17,008 nt of DNA from Candidatus Saccharibacteria bacterium UBA2866 (GTDB lineage: Bacteria > Patescibacteriota > Saccharimonadia > Saccharimonadales > Saccharimonadaceae), in contig DEEY01000024.1 in NCBI GenBank assembly GCA_002350545.1, positions 14,357 to 31,364 of the forward strand, in the 5' to 3' direction. Positions 6,456 to 13,449 of this stretch are shown piece by piece. The notes below the pieces were generated by a model that was not told the origin of the DNA, searched no databases, and saw only the letters and a program-made list of their open reading frames with translations. The position numbers and the translations under genes are program-made. Each line of letters starts with the position of its first letter. Position 1 is the stretch's first letter.

Positions 6456-8873
6456 ATGGATAATTATACCAATAAAAAAGAACTTAGCGAGGAAGACATC
6501 AAGAATCGCTACATCACGCCGGCATTAAATAGCGCCGGATGGAATAACGACGAGTTTCGCATGGAGCTCAAAGTCAAAACACAATTCACTGATGGAAAGA
6601 TTAGTCTAAGTGGCAATCGTGCCCATCGTGAAAAACCAAAATTTGCCGATTACGTTCTCTATACTGAGACGAATTATCCAATTGCCGTAGTAGAAGCAAA
6701 AGACAACAATCATACCGCAATTTATGGCCTGCAACAGGCTATGGATTACGCCGTAAAACTAGACATCCCATTCGCATACAGCTCGAATGGTGATTATTTT
6801 GTTGAGCATGATTTCCTAACCGGCCAAGAGCGCGATATTCCACTTGCAGCATTTCCTGGAAAACCAGAATTATTAGCACGTCTAGCACGAGCAAAAGGCG
6901 AAGCGCCAAGCGTCAAATACTTTACGCCAGAACAGGACATTATTAAACAACCGTATTACTCAGGCCAGAATACCAATACGCCACGTTATTATCAACGTAT
7001 CGCGATCAACCGTACGATCAATGCTGTGGCAAACGGCCAAAACCGCATCCTGCTCGTTATGGCAACTGGTACAGGTAAAACTTACACTGCATTTCAAATC
7101 ATTTACCGCTTACTGAAAAGCGGCATGAAACGTAAGATTCTTTATCTCGCAGATCGCAACATCCTTGTCGACCAATCTATCGAACAGGACTTCAAGCCAC
7201 TTGAAAGATCCATTCACAAGATTAACTTCCGCAAAGACACGCGCGAAACAATTGGCGCCTACGATGTATACTTCTCGCTATATCAACAACTTGCAGATCG
7301 TGATAACGATGGCCTAGGCGATGAAGAAGATTACGACGAAGACGGAGATGGCGTAATCGAAAACGGTGACGTTTCAAGCCGCCTCGAACAGCTATTCTCT
7401 CGCGATTTCTTTGATCTCGTTATTGTGGATGAGTGCCATCGCGGTAGCGCAAAAGAAGCAAGCAACTGGCATAAGATCCTGGAGTACTTTAACGGCGCAA
7501 CTCAAATTGGTATGACTGCCACACCAAAAGAAACAAACGACGTTTCGAATATCAGCTACTTTGGCGAACCGGTCTATACATATAGTCTTAGAGAAGGCAT
7601 TGAGGACGGTTTCTTGGCGCCTTTCCACGTTATTGAAGAAACTACCAACATCACTGACGGTTGGCGCCCTGTGGCTGGCCAATTAGACGAAAACGGCAAC
7701 GAAATCCCAGATCGTATCTATACTAATTCCGATTTTGATACAAACATCGTACTTCGCGACCGTACCCGTGAAGTAGCCGCGAAGATTACTGATTATCTCA
7801 AATCGACCGACCGTATGCAAAAGACGATCGTATTCTGCCCTACCGAAGATGCCGCTGATAGAATGCGAAAAGAGCTCATCAACTTCAATAGCGACATGGT
7901 TCAAGAAAACCCAGACTATATTGTACGAATTACTGGTGGCGACAAATTCGGCAAAGACAAATTAGATTACTTCATTTCAGTGAGCGAAAAGTATCCAGTA
8001 ATCGCAACTACATCAAAACTTCTATCTACCGGTGTAGACTGCAAGATGGTAAAGTTGATCGTATTAGACGAAGTAATCGGTTCCATGACGGAATTTAAAC
8101 AGATTATTGGCCGCGGTACACGTTTACGCGTTAACGAAGGTAAGACGCATTTTGCAGTTATGGACTTCCGTGGAAATACTAAACAATTTGCCGATCCAAA
8201 ATGGGATGGTCCAGTCGAAGTTAGCCCTGGCTATGCGCCTGGCAATGGCGGCACTACGAAACCCGCATCAACTGGCGGCGTAATTACATTCGTCGACAAC
8301 GAAACACCAATTGTAGATTCTGATGGATGCAAGGTTCAAGTTGTGAACGAAGAAGTGAAAATCTATGACTTTGAAAGTGGTAAACTAATTCGCACCGAAA
8401 GCCTTTCCGATTATATAAAGCGTACGTTTACCGAAATGTTCCCAACAATAGAAGATTTCAATGATATTTGGCTAGGCCATGCGTCAAGAAACGTGGCCGA
8501 GCATGATATTGCCGCAAAAGGCATCGATCTAGAAGCGTTCAAGAATGAGACAAATTCCGAAGATGTAGACGATTATGACCTCATTCGCGAGTTAGTATAC
8601 AATTTGCCAGCTAAATCGCGCCACGAGCGCGCTAAAGCGGTCAGAGAGGGTAATTTTCTTGATAGATACCCAGACGAATTCCAAAAGACCATCATTAACC
8701 TACTTCTAGACAAATACGTAGAGTTTGGTCTAGACGAAATCGAAAAGACATCCGTACTAAAGCTTGAAGAATTCGAACAGTATGGAAGTCCGGTTAGAAT
8801 CGCAGAACGATTTGGTGGGACAGAATCCTACGACAGGATGACAAAAGATTTAATTAAAGAACTATATAAATAA
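6456..8873 (+). CDS. hsdR: Type I restriction enzyme, R subunit (nuclease and translocase)
   Basis: 805 aa from the ATG at 6456, chosen because the family-like sequence begins there (NKKELSEEDIKNRYITPAL) and the promoter lies just upstream; a GTG at 6366 in the same frame would add 30 unlikely residues. The N-terminal nuclease has the PD-(D/E)xK pattern: D65, E80 and K82 (VVEAK) and a QxxxY motif (Q94, Y98). The SF2 helicase has Walker A ATGTGKT (203-209) and DECH (325-328), with the helicase C half to about 600 including IGRGTRLR. HsdR cuts DNA after ATP-driven translocation, in complex with HsdM and HsdS. Odd feature: an acidic insert at about 281-305 (DNDGLGD...DEDGDG) just before the DECH box resembles a DxDxDG calcium-binding loop. 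First gene of the operon; hsdM follows after 16 nt. Confidence 0.95.
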   Translation: MDNYTNKKELSEEDIKNRYITPALNSAGWNNDEFRMELKVKTQFTDGKISLSGNRAHREKPKFADYVLYTETNYPIAVVEAKDNNHTAIYGLQQAMDYAVKLDIPFAYSSNGDYFVEHDFLTGQERDIPLAAFPGKPELLARLARAKGEAPSVKYFTPEQDIIKQPYYSGQNTNTPRYYQRIAINRTINAVANGQNRILLVMATGTGKTYTAFQIIYRLLKSGMKRKILYLADRNILVDQSIEQDFKPLERSIHKINFRKDTRETIGAYDVYFSLYQQLADRDNDGLGDEEDYDEDGDGVIENGDVSSRLEQLFSRDFFDLVIVDECHRGSAKEASNWHKILEYFNGATQIGMTATPKETNDVSNISYFGEPVYTYSLREGIEDGFLAPFHVIEETTNITDGWRPVAGQLDENGNEIPDRIYTNSDFDTNIVLRDRTREVAAKITDYLKSTDRMQKTIVFCPTEDAADRMRKELINFNSDMVQENPDYIVRITGGDKFGKDKLDYFISVSEKYPVIATTSKLLSTGVDCKMVKLIVLDEVIGSMTEFKQIIGRGTRLRVNEGKTHFAVMDFRGNTKQFADPKWDGPVEVSPGYAPGNGGTTKPASTGGVITFVDNETPIVDSDGCKVQVVNEEVKIYDFESGKLIRTESLSDYIKRTFTEMFPTIEDFNDIWLGHASRNVAEHDIAAKGIDLEAFKNETNSEDVDDYDLIRELVYNLPAKSRHERAKAVREGNFLDRYPDEFQKTIINLLLDKYVEFGLDEIEKTSVLKLEEFEQYGSPVRIAERFGGTESYDRMTKDLIKELYK

Positions 8874-8889
8874 TTCAGAAAGGACCAAA

Positions 8890-10425
8890 ATGGCAGCAAC
8901 AACATCATCATTCGTTCAATCCGTACGACAAATAATGTGGAAGGATTCTGGCGTTAATGGCGACGCTCAACGAATTGAGCAATTAATATGGATTTTATTC
9001 CTTAAAGTCTACTCTGAAAAAGAAAAAGAGTGGAAATTTGAAAATCCTAACTGGACGTCAATTATTCCAGAAGAATGTCAATGGCAAAACTGGGCACACG
9101 ATGATTTTACGGGTAAAGCCATAACTGGCGATAAACTACTAGATTTCGTCAATATGGTCCTATTTCCGGTCCTCAAAGGCAAAAATGCTAAGACTGACGA
9201 CGGCAAAGAAATTCATGGTATCGCAGTTACGGACGATACGCCAATAAAGAAATCAATAGTTAAAACCACCTTCGAAGATGCTAATAACTATATGAAAGAC
9301 GGAGTCTTATTGCGCCAAGTTATCAATATTGTAGACGGTATCGATTTTGGCGATTTTAGAGAGTCGCATGCTTTTGGTGATATCTATGAGCAAATTCTTA
9401 AAGAATTACAAGGCGCCGGCGATTCTGGCGAATTCTATACTCCGCGTGCAGTTACCGAATTCATGGCTGAAACTATACAGCCTCGAATTGGAGAAAAGAT
9501 GGCTGATTTTGCATGCGGCACTGGAGGCTTCTTAACCAGCTGGCTTAAAGAACTTAGTAAAAAAGCTAAGAGTACGGCTGATCGCGAAGCGTTAGGTAAA
9601 TCTATTTATGGGATCGAGAAAAAGCCTTTCCCATACATGCTGTGCGTTACGAATATGCTTCTTCATGACGTTGACGAACCTAACATTGTCCAGGGCAATT
9701 CGCTTGGCAAGAACGTGCTGGACTTTACCGATAAAGATAAATTCGACGTAATTCTCATGAACCCGCCATTCGGAGGCAGCGAAAAGGACAATATCAAAAG
9801 CCATTTCCCTGCAAATATTCGTTCGAGCGAAACATACGATTTGTTTATGGCTGTTATTATGTATCGCTTAAAGAAGAACGGTCGCGCTGCAGTAGTATTG
9901 CCAGATGGATTCTTATTCGGAACAGATAATTCGGCTAGAGTTAACCTGAAGAAGAAGCTCATCGAAGAATACAATTTACATACAATCATCCGATTACCAG
10001 GAAGCATTTTTTCGCCGTACGCTCCGTTAGCAACAAATATTATCTTCTTCGAAAATACCCACCCAACAAAAGAAACCTGGTTCTACAGAGTCGATATGCC
10101 AAAAGGCTACAAACATTTTTCTAAGACAAAACCAATTAAGCCAGAGCATTTGGATTGTGTTCGAGAATGGTGGAACAATCGCCAAGAGATTGAAGATGAA
10201 AAAAAAGACGAGAATAGTTCTATTAGCTATAAGTCCAAGGCCTACACTCCAAACGAGCTAGCTGATTTAGGGTATAATTTGGATCTATGTGGTTTTCCGC
10301 AAGAAGAAAAAATCATTCTTAGCCCAGAAGAAACAATCTCTAACTTTGTCTCGAAGCGAGAAACAATTGAAGCTCAAATCGATAAGAAACTAGAGGAGCT
10401 TAAAGCGCTATTGGAGATCGAATAA
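8890..10425 (+). CDS. hsdM: Type I modification methyltransferase, M subunit
   Basis: 511 aa, normal length for the family. The N-terminal HsdM helical domain (about 5-150) is followed by the N6-adenine methyltransferase domain, with motif I DFACGTGGF (206-214) for S-adenosylmethionine binding and the catalytic motif IV NPPF (291-294). It methylates adenines in the target sequence chosen by HsdS and is required for both modification and restriction. A purine-rich ribosome binding site (AGAAAGGA, 8877-8884) precedes the ATG. The stop TAA shares its last base with the ATG of hsdS, so the two are probably translationally coupled. All key residues are present. Confidence 0.96.
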   Translation: MAATTSSFVQSVRQIMWKDSGVNGDAQRIEQLIWILFLKVYSEKEKEWKFENPNWTSIIPEECQWQNWAHDDFTGKAITGDKLLDFVNMVLFPVLKGKNAKTDDGKEIHGIAVTDDTPIKKSIVKTTFEDANNYMKDGVLLRQVINIVDGIDFGDFRESHAFGDIYEQILKELQGAGDSGEFYTPRAVTEFMAETIQPRIGEKMADFACGTGGFLTSWLKELSKKAKSTADREALGKSIYGIEKKPFPYMLCVTNMLLHDVDEPNIVQGNSLGKNVLDFTDKDKFDVILMNPPFGGSEKDNIKSHFPANIRSSETYDLFMAVIMYRLKKNGRAAVVLPDGFLFGTDNSARVNLKKKLIEEYNLHTIIRLPGSIFSPYAPLATNIIFFENTHPTKETWFYRVDMPKGYKHFSKTKPIKPEHLDCVREWWNNRQEIEDEKKDENSSISYKSKAYTPNELADLGYNLDLCGFPQEEKIILSPEETISNFVSKRETIEAQIDKKLEELKALLEIE

Positions 10426-11894
10426 TGTCTAATATATGCAACAACTTAAGACTAGCGATACTTCAATCTGCCTTTCAAGGAAAACTGACAAAACAATTGC
10501 CCGAGGATGGCAAAGCCAAAGATTTGTTCGAGAAAGTAAAACAGGCTCAAAAAGAAAGCGGAAAGAAACTTAAAGAAGTTCTCCCGGTAGGTGACGACGA
10601 TCAACTATTCGCTATCCCCGACTCTTGGTATTGGGTGAGAATTGGTGATATATTCGATCATAATACCGGAAAAACGAAGAATGCTGCACAAAACACTACT
10701 GGTGAATCAAGAAAATACATAACAACATCAAATATGTATTGGAATTATTTCGACTTTTCGAAAGTCGGAAAAATGAATTTCAAAGAAGAAGAACTCGAAA
10801 AATACACTGTCAAAAAGGGCGATATCCTAGTTTGCGAAGGCGGCGACTTTGGGAGAACGGCCATTTGGAATTACGACGAAGAGGTTTGTTTTCAGAATCA
10901 TATCCACAGATTGCGCTTCTTTTATCCCATGAATACTACTTTCTTCTACTGGCTATTCTTTTTCTATAAAAATGCAAATTTGATTAAAGGAAAAGGAATT
11001 GGAATTCAAGGGTTATCGTCCAATGCATTACATGATATAGCATTTCCTTTGCCGCCACTAGCTGAGCAAGAACGCATCGTAAGGAAGATCGACGAACTCA
11101 TGGTTCGCGTCGCTGATTTAGAACAATCAGCTGACGCTCTCGCGTCGCTGAAAAAGGCTTTCCCCGACGATATTAAGGTTTCTTTATTACAAGCCGCAAT
11201 GCAAGGTAAACTAACTAAACAATTACCGGAAGACGGCAACGCAGAAGATCTACTTGAAGAAATAAAAGTCGAGAAAGAAAAACTTATTGCCGAAGGCAAA
11301 ATTAAGAAGCAAAAACCACTCGCACCAATAACCGACGACGAAATTCCATTTAGTATACCGGAGAACTGGCAATGGGTTAGATTTGGTGGGATAGTAGATT
11401 TCAACATGGGAAAAACACCACCAAGAGCCGATGCATCTTGTTGGGGAAAAGATATTCCATGGATTTCTATTGCAGATATGCCAGAAAATGGGATTATAAG
11501 TACCACTAAAGAAAAAATCAGCCAAAAAGCCTTTGATGAAAAATTCAAGTCCAAAATATGCACAAAAGGCACATTGATAATGAGCTTTAAACTGACCGTT
11601 GGGCGATGCTCTATTCTTGACATCGATGCCGTACATAATGAGGCTATTATCTCGATTGAGCCTATCATAGATAGTAATCATATTTTTAGGGACTACCTTG
11701 CGGCCATGTTGCCACTGCTTACGAATTATGGTGAATCCAAGGACGCTATTAAAGGAAGGACTTTAAACAGCAACAGCCTAAACAATCTGCTTATTCCGTT
11801 ACCGCCATTGGCCGAGCAAAAACGCATCGTAGAACGTTTAAATGCCCTCATGCAAAACATTAATGTGGTGGGAGATTTAATAGCGAGCGAATAA
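10425..11894 (+). CDS. hsdS: Type I specificity subunit with two target recognition domains
   Basis: 489 aa in the usual two-half layout. The half-repeats begin with LTKQLPEDG segments (residues 21-29 and 263-271) and end with PLPPLAEQ-x-RIV segments (208-219 and 458-469). Target recognition domain 1 is about 60-205 (from IPDSWYWVRIGDIF) and domain 2 about 310-455 (from IPENWQWVRFGGIV). The two domains differ, so the recognised DNA should be bipartite and non-palindromic, as is usual for this family. The conserved helices between and after the domains bind HsdM. GGAG at 10413-10416 is a plausible ribosome binding site inside hsdM. The gene is intact. The similar DNA at 10461-10526 and 11187-11252 could allow domain exchange by recombination. 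Confidence 0.95.
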   Translation: MSNICNNLRLAILQSAFQGKLTKQLPEDGKAKDLFEKVKQAQKESGKKLKEVLPVGDDDQLFAIPDSWYWVRIGDIFDHNTGKTKNAAQNTTGESRKYITTSNMYWNYFDFSKVGKMNFKEEELEKYTVKKGDILVCEGGDFGRTAIWNYDEEVCFQNHIHRLRFFYPMNTTFFYWLFFFYKNANLIKGKGIGIQGLSSNALHDIAFPLPPLAEQERIVRKIDELMVRVADLEQSADALASLKKAFPDDIKVSLLQAAMQGKLTKQLPEDGNAEDLLEEIKVEKEKLIAEGKIKKQKPLAPITDDEIPFSIPENWQWVRFGGIVDFNMGKTPPRADASCWGKDIPWISIADMPENGIISTTKEKISQKAFDEKFKSKICTKGTLIMSFKLTVGRCSILDIDAVHNEAIISIEPIIDSNHIFRDYLAAMLPLLTNYGESKDAIKGRTLNSNSLNNLLIPLPPLAEQKRIVERLNALMQNINVVGDLIASE

Positions 11895-12835
11895 TGTCTG
11901 GAAATTTGTATTGGTCCACATATAAGCAGATAGAAAAAGAAGTCCTTGAGTTATCCCACAATATAGCTTTTGACGATAAACAACTCGAAGTATATTCACC
12001 TAAAATTCTTGATTTAATAATTCGCATTAGTACAAATATCGAGTCCCTATATTTAGATATTTATCGAGTTAATTTTGGTGGGGATGTAGAAATCGGACAA
12101 GCCATTAAAGACGTAGCTAAAAAATATAAACTCGAAGAAAAGACAATCCACATATCGCATGAAAACTTTTCAATAAACACCTTACGTACGATAAAACCAT
12201 TTCAGTATAAAAAGAAAAGCAAGGATGATTTTTATTCAACATATAACGCCCTCAAACATGATCGCGCTAAGAATCTTCATAAAGCCACGGTTTATACGCT
12301 TCTAAGATCGTTGGCGGCGCTATACGTATTAAATGTAATATATGACGATAGAATAATACCAGTACAAAACGACATATATGGCACCGAAGTCCCAATAGAA
12401 TATTCCTATAATACAGAAATATTCTCGGCGAATGTCTTCAATAAATCACTTGATGATATGCAGCAGGCGCTTACTGGGCTGTATTTTGAGATCGAGAACA
12501 ATTCGAAGCTCACTAACCCATGGAAAAACCTGAGCGAAATGTATAGAAAATGCGAAGAGAATACTGGAGTAAAATTCAGAAATCAGAATAGTGATGAATG
12601 TCTATTTGTGACTTGTATCTCGTCAAACTACATGAAGAAATTGCGCTTATTTGAAAAGAAATACGTTGGCGACAATATTGCAACAAAGACAGAGCTCCTA
12701 CTACTACTCGGCGACCATTATGACCCAAAAACATATGAGCAGATGGATTTAAACAGTCTTGATGTATTAATGGACCAAATAATCATCAATTTGCAAAGAA
12801 GCATTATAAGCCTAGAAGTCAACGGATCTCACTAA
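11894..12835 (+). CDS. HEPN-like protein at the end of the hsd operon, putative RNase effector
   Basis: 313 aa, not recognised as a named family. The protein looks mainly helical. Residues 114-150 read YSTYNALKHDRAKNLH followed by a hydrophobic helix, and R124-x4-H129 fits the R-x4-6-H catalytic signature of HEPN ribonucleases; the preceding Y/N-x-LKHDR context is also what I associate with HEPN-like proteins. The start ATG shares one base with the hsdS stop, so it is probably co-translated with the restriction system and likely works with it. By analogy with anticodon nucleases such as PrrC, coded within type I systems, it could act as a backup RNase when restriction is blocked. That analogy is inference; there is no sequence similarity claim. 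It is more AT-rich than hsdM. Alternatives: a structural accessory or anti-toxin-like protein without catalysis. Confidence 0.6.
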   Translation: MSGNLYWSTYKQIEKEVLELSHNIAFDDKQLEVYSPKILDLIIRISTNIESLYLDIYRVNFGGDVEIGQAIKDVAKKYKLEEKTIHISHENFSINTLRTIKPFQYKKKSKDDFYSTYNALKHDRAKNLHKATVYTLLRSLAALYVLNVIYDDRIIPVQNDIYGTEVPIEYSYNTEIFSANVFNKSLDDMQQALTGLYFEIENNSKLTNPWKNLSEMYRKCEENTGVKFRNQNSDECLFVTCISSNYMKKLRLFEKKYVGDNIATKTELLLLLGDHYDPKTYEQMDLNSLDVLMDQIIINLQRSIISLEVNGSH

Positions 12836-12837
12836 TC

Positions 12838-12915
12838 CCCTGCGAAGACCTTTTATGAAATTACAAGGTACGCACCCTTCTTAAATAATCATTAATTGCG
12901 GCAATCCTCGCAGGG
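12838..12915. other. Long-range inverted repeat after the hsd operon
   Basis: CCCTGCGA (12838-12845) and TCGCAGGG (12908-12915) are perfect complements. They begin 3 nt after the stop of the HEPN-like gene and enclose about 62 nt that include a small AAGG/CCTT stem. It may be the folded 3' end of the operon mRNA. There is no T-run after the right arm, so it is not a standard terminator. Confidence 0.4.
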
Positions 12916-12971
12916 TTGTCGTATTTTAGCTTGGTTCGAACTATTCTTCAACTAGTACAAATTGCTTATGC

Positions 12972-12999
12972 TTGCGTTATTGAACCGCTGACATATAAT
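12972..12999 (+). promoter_or_regulatory. Possible promoter in the gene-poor stretch before recombinase 2
   Basis: TTGCGT (12972-12977), a 16-nt spacer and a perfect TATAAT (12994-12999). It lacks the TGn extension found at the other promoters in the window. The transcript would start near 13006 and run through the hairpins at 13034-13054 towards the small ORF at 13234. Confidence 0.4.
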
Positions 13000-13140
13000 A
13001 GTAGCTAACGAAAAGGTTGCGCGAATATTGAAGACCAACGACTGTAACGTTGGTTTAGTGGCTCGAACGAAAAACACCTCAATTTGCTACAAGGTAAGGT
13101 CGCCTAGAAAGCGATTAAGACTTCTGTAGGAAAAAATCTA
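13000..13140 (+). other. Possible structured leader or small RNA
   Basis: Downstream of a TATAAT box, GTAGC (13001-13005) can pair with GCTAC (13086-13090), enclosing a 7-bp hairpin with arms ACCAACG (13034-13040) and CGTTGGT (13048-13054). A smaller TCGC/GCGA hairpin follows. No long ORF covers it. It could be a leader of the small ORF downstream or a separate RNA; single-sequence evidence only. Confidence 0.3.
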
Positions 13141-13153
13141 TGGGATGCTTTTC

Positions 13154-13210
13154 CTAATTATTTATCAAATAATTAGAGCGAACATTCGTGTTGTGGAGTT
13201 TAGAATGTTC
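13154..13210. promoter_or_regulatory. Two inverted repeats, possible operators before the 51-aa ORF
   Basis: First repeat: CTAATTATTT (13154-13163) and AAATAATTAG (13167-13176), perfect 10-bp arms with a 3-nt spacer. Second: GAACATTC (13180-13187) and GAATGTTC (13203-13210), perfect 8-bp arms. No T-run follows, so protein-binding sites are more likely than terminators. They lie just upstream of the small ORF and of the recombinase promoter. Confidence 0.4.
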
Positions 13211-13233
13211 TGTTCTGGAAGGACAGAATTGAT

Positions 13234-13389
13234 GTGGAACCGGAATTCACAGAATCAGACAGTCACGACGGCGTGGCAAACCTTATTTCAGTTTTGCGTA
13301 TTTGCGAACAAATCGAAGCAAACAAAGAGACGATCGAAAAAAATTCAGACCAAGGCGAGTGCAACGACGGCATTATCGTCACATACTAG
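13234..13389 (+). CDS. Possible small acidic protein, 51 aa
   Basis: Starts at GTG 13234 and stops at TAG 13387-13389. GGAAGGA at 13217-13223, 10 nt before the GTG, is one of the better ribosome binding sites in the window. It lies in a hairpin (13208-13228, arms TTCTGTTC and GGACAGAA with one G-U), so translation might be gated by RNA folding. The product begins MEPEFTESDSHD if GTG is read as Met, then has an amphipathic-looking helix (NLISVLRICEQIEANKE). It is acidic and shows no recognised domain. It ends 20 bp before the recombinase -10 box. A small recombination-directionality or regulatory protein is possible because of its place next to the recombinase, but nothing in its sequence proves it. 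An overlapping 100-codon frame (13145-13447) looks less like protein. Confidence 0.4.
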   Translation: MEPEFTESDSHDGVANLISVLRICEQIEANKETIEKNSDQGECNDGIIVTY

Positions 13390-13405
13390 CTTTAATTTCT
13401 TTAGT

Positions 13406-13414
13406 TGGTATAAT
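13406..13414 (+). promoter_or_regulatory. Extended -10 promoter of recombinase 2
   Basis: TGgTATAAT with the hexamer at 13409-13414. Expected start near 13421 and a leader of about 29 nt to the ATG at 13450. No clear -35 box and no strong ribosome binding site. Confidence 0.65.
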
Positions 13415-13449
13415 TTGTTGCTAACAAACAAGAAGATTGGAATTTAGCA

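Noticed and set aside
13060..13079. Second copy of the tRNA-Lys T-arm (GGCTCGAAC plus ACACC) as an attachment half-site
   Set aside because: Only a 9-nt match plus 5 more scattered bases; matches of this length to a 75-nt tRNA are expected by chance in 17 kb.
13145..13447. 100-codon ORF before recombinase 2
   Set aside because: It overlaps the better 51-aa frame, the inverted repeats and the recombinase promoter, and its translation looks unlike a folded protein.
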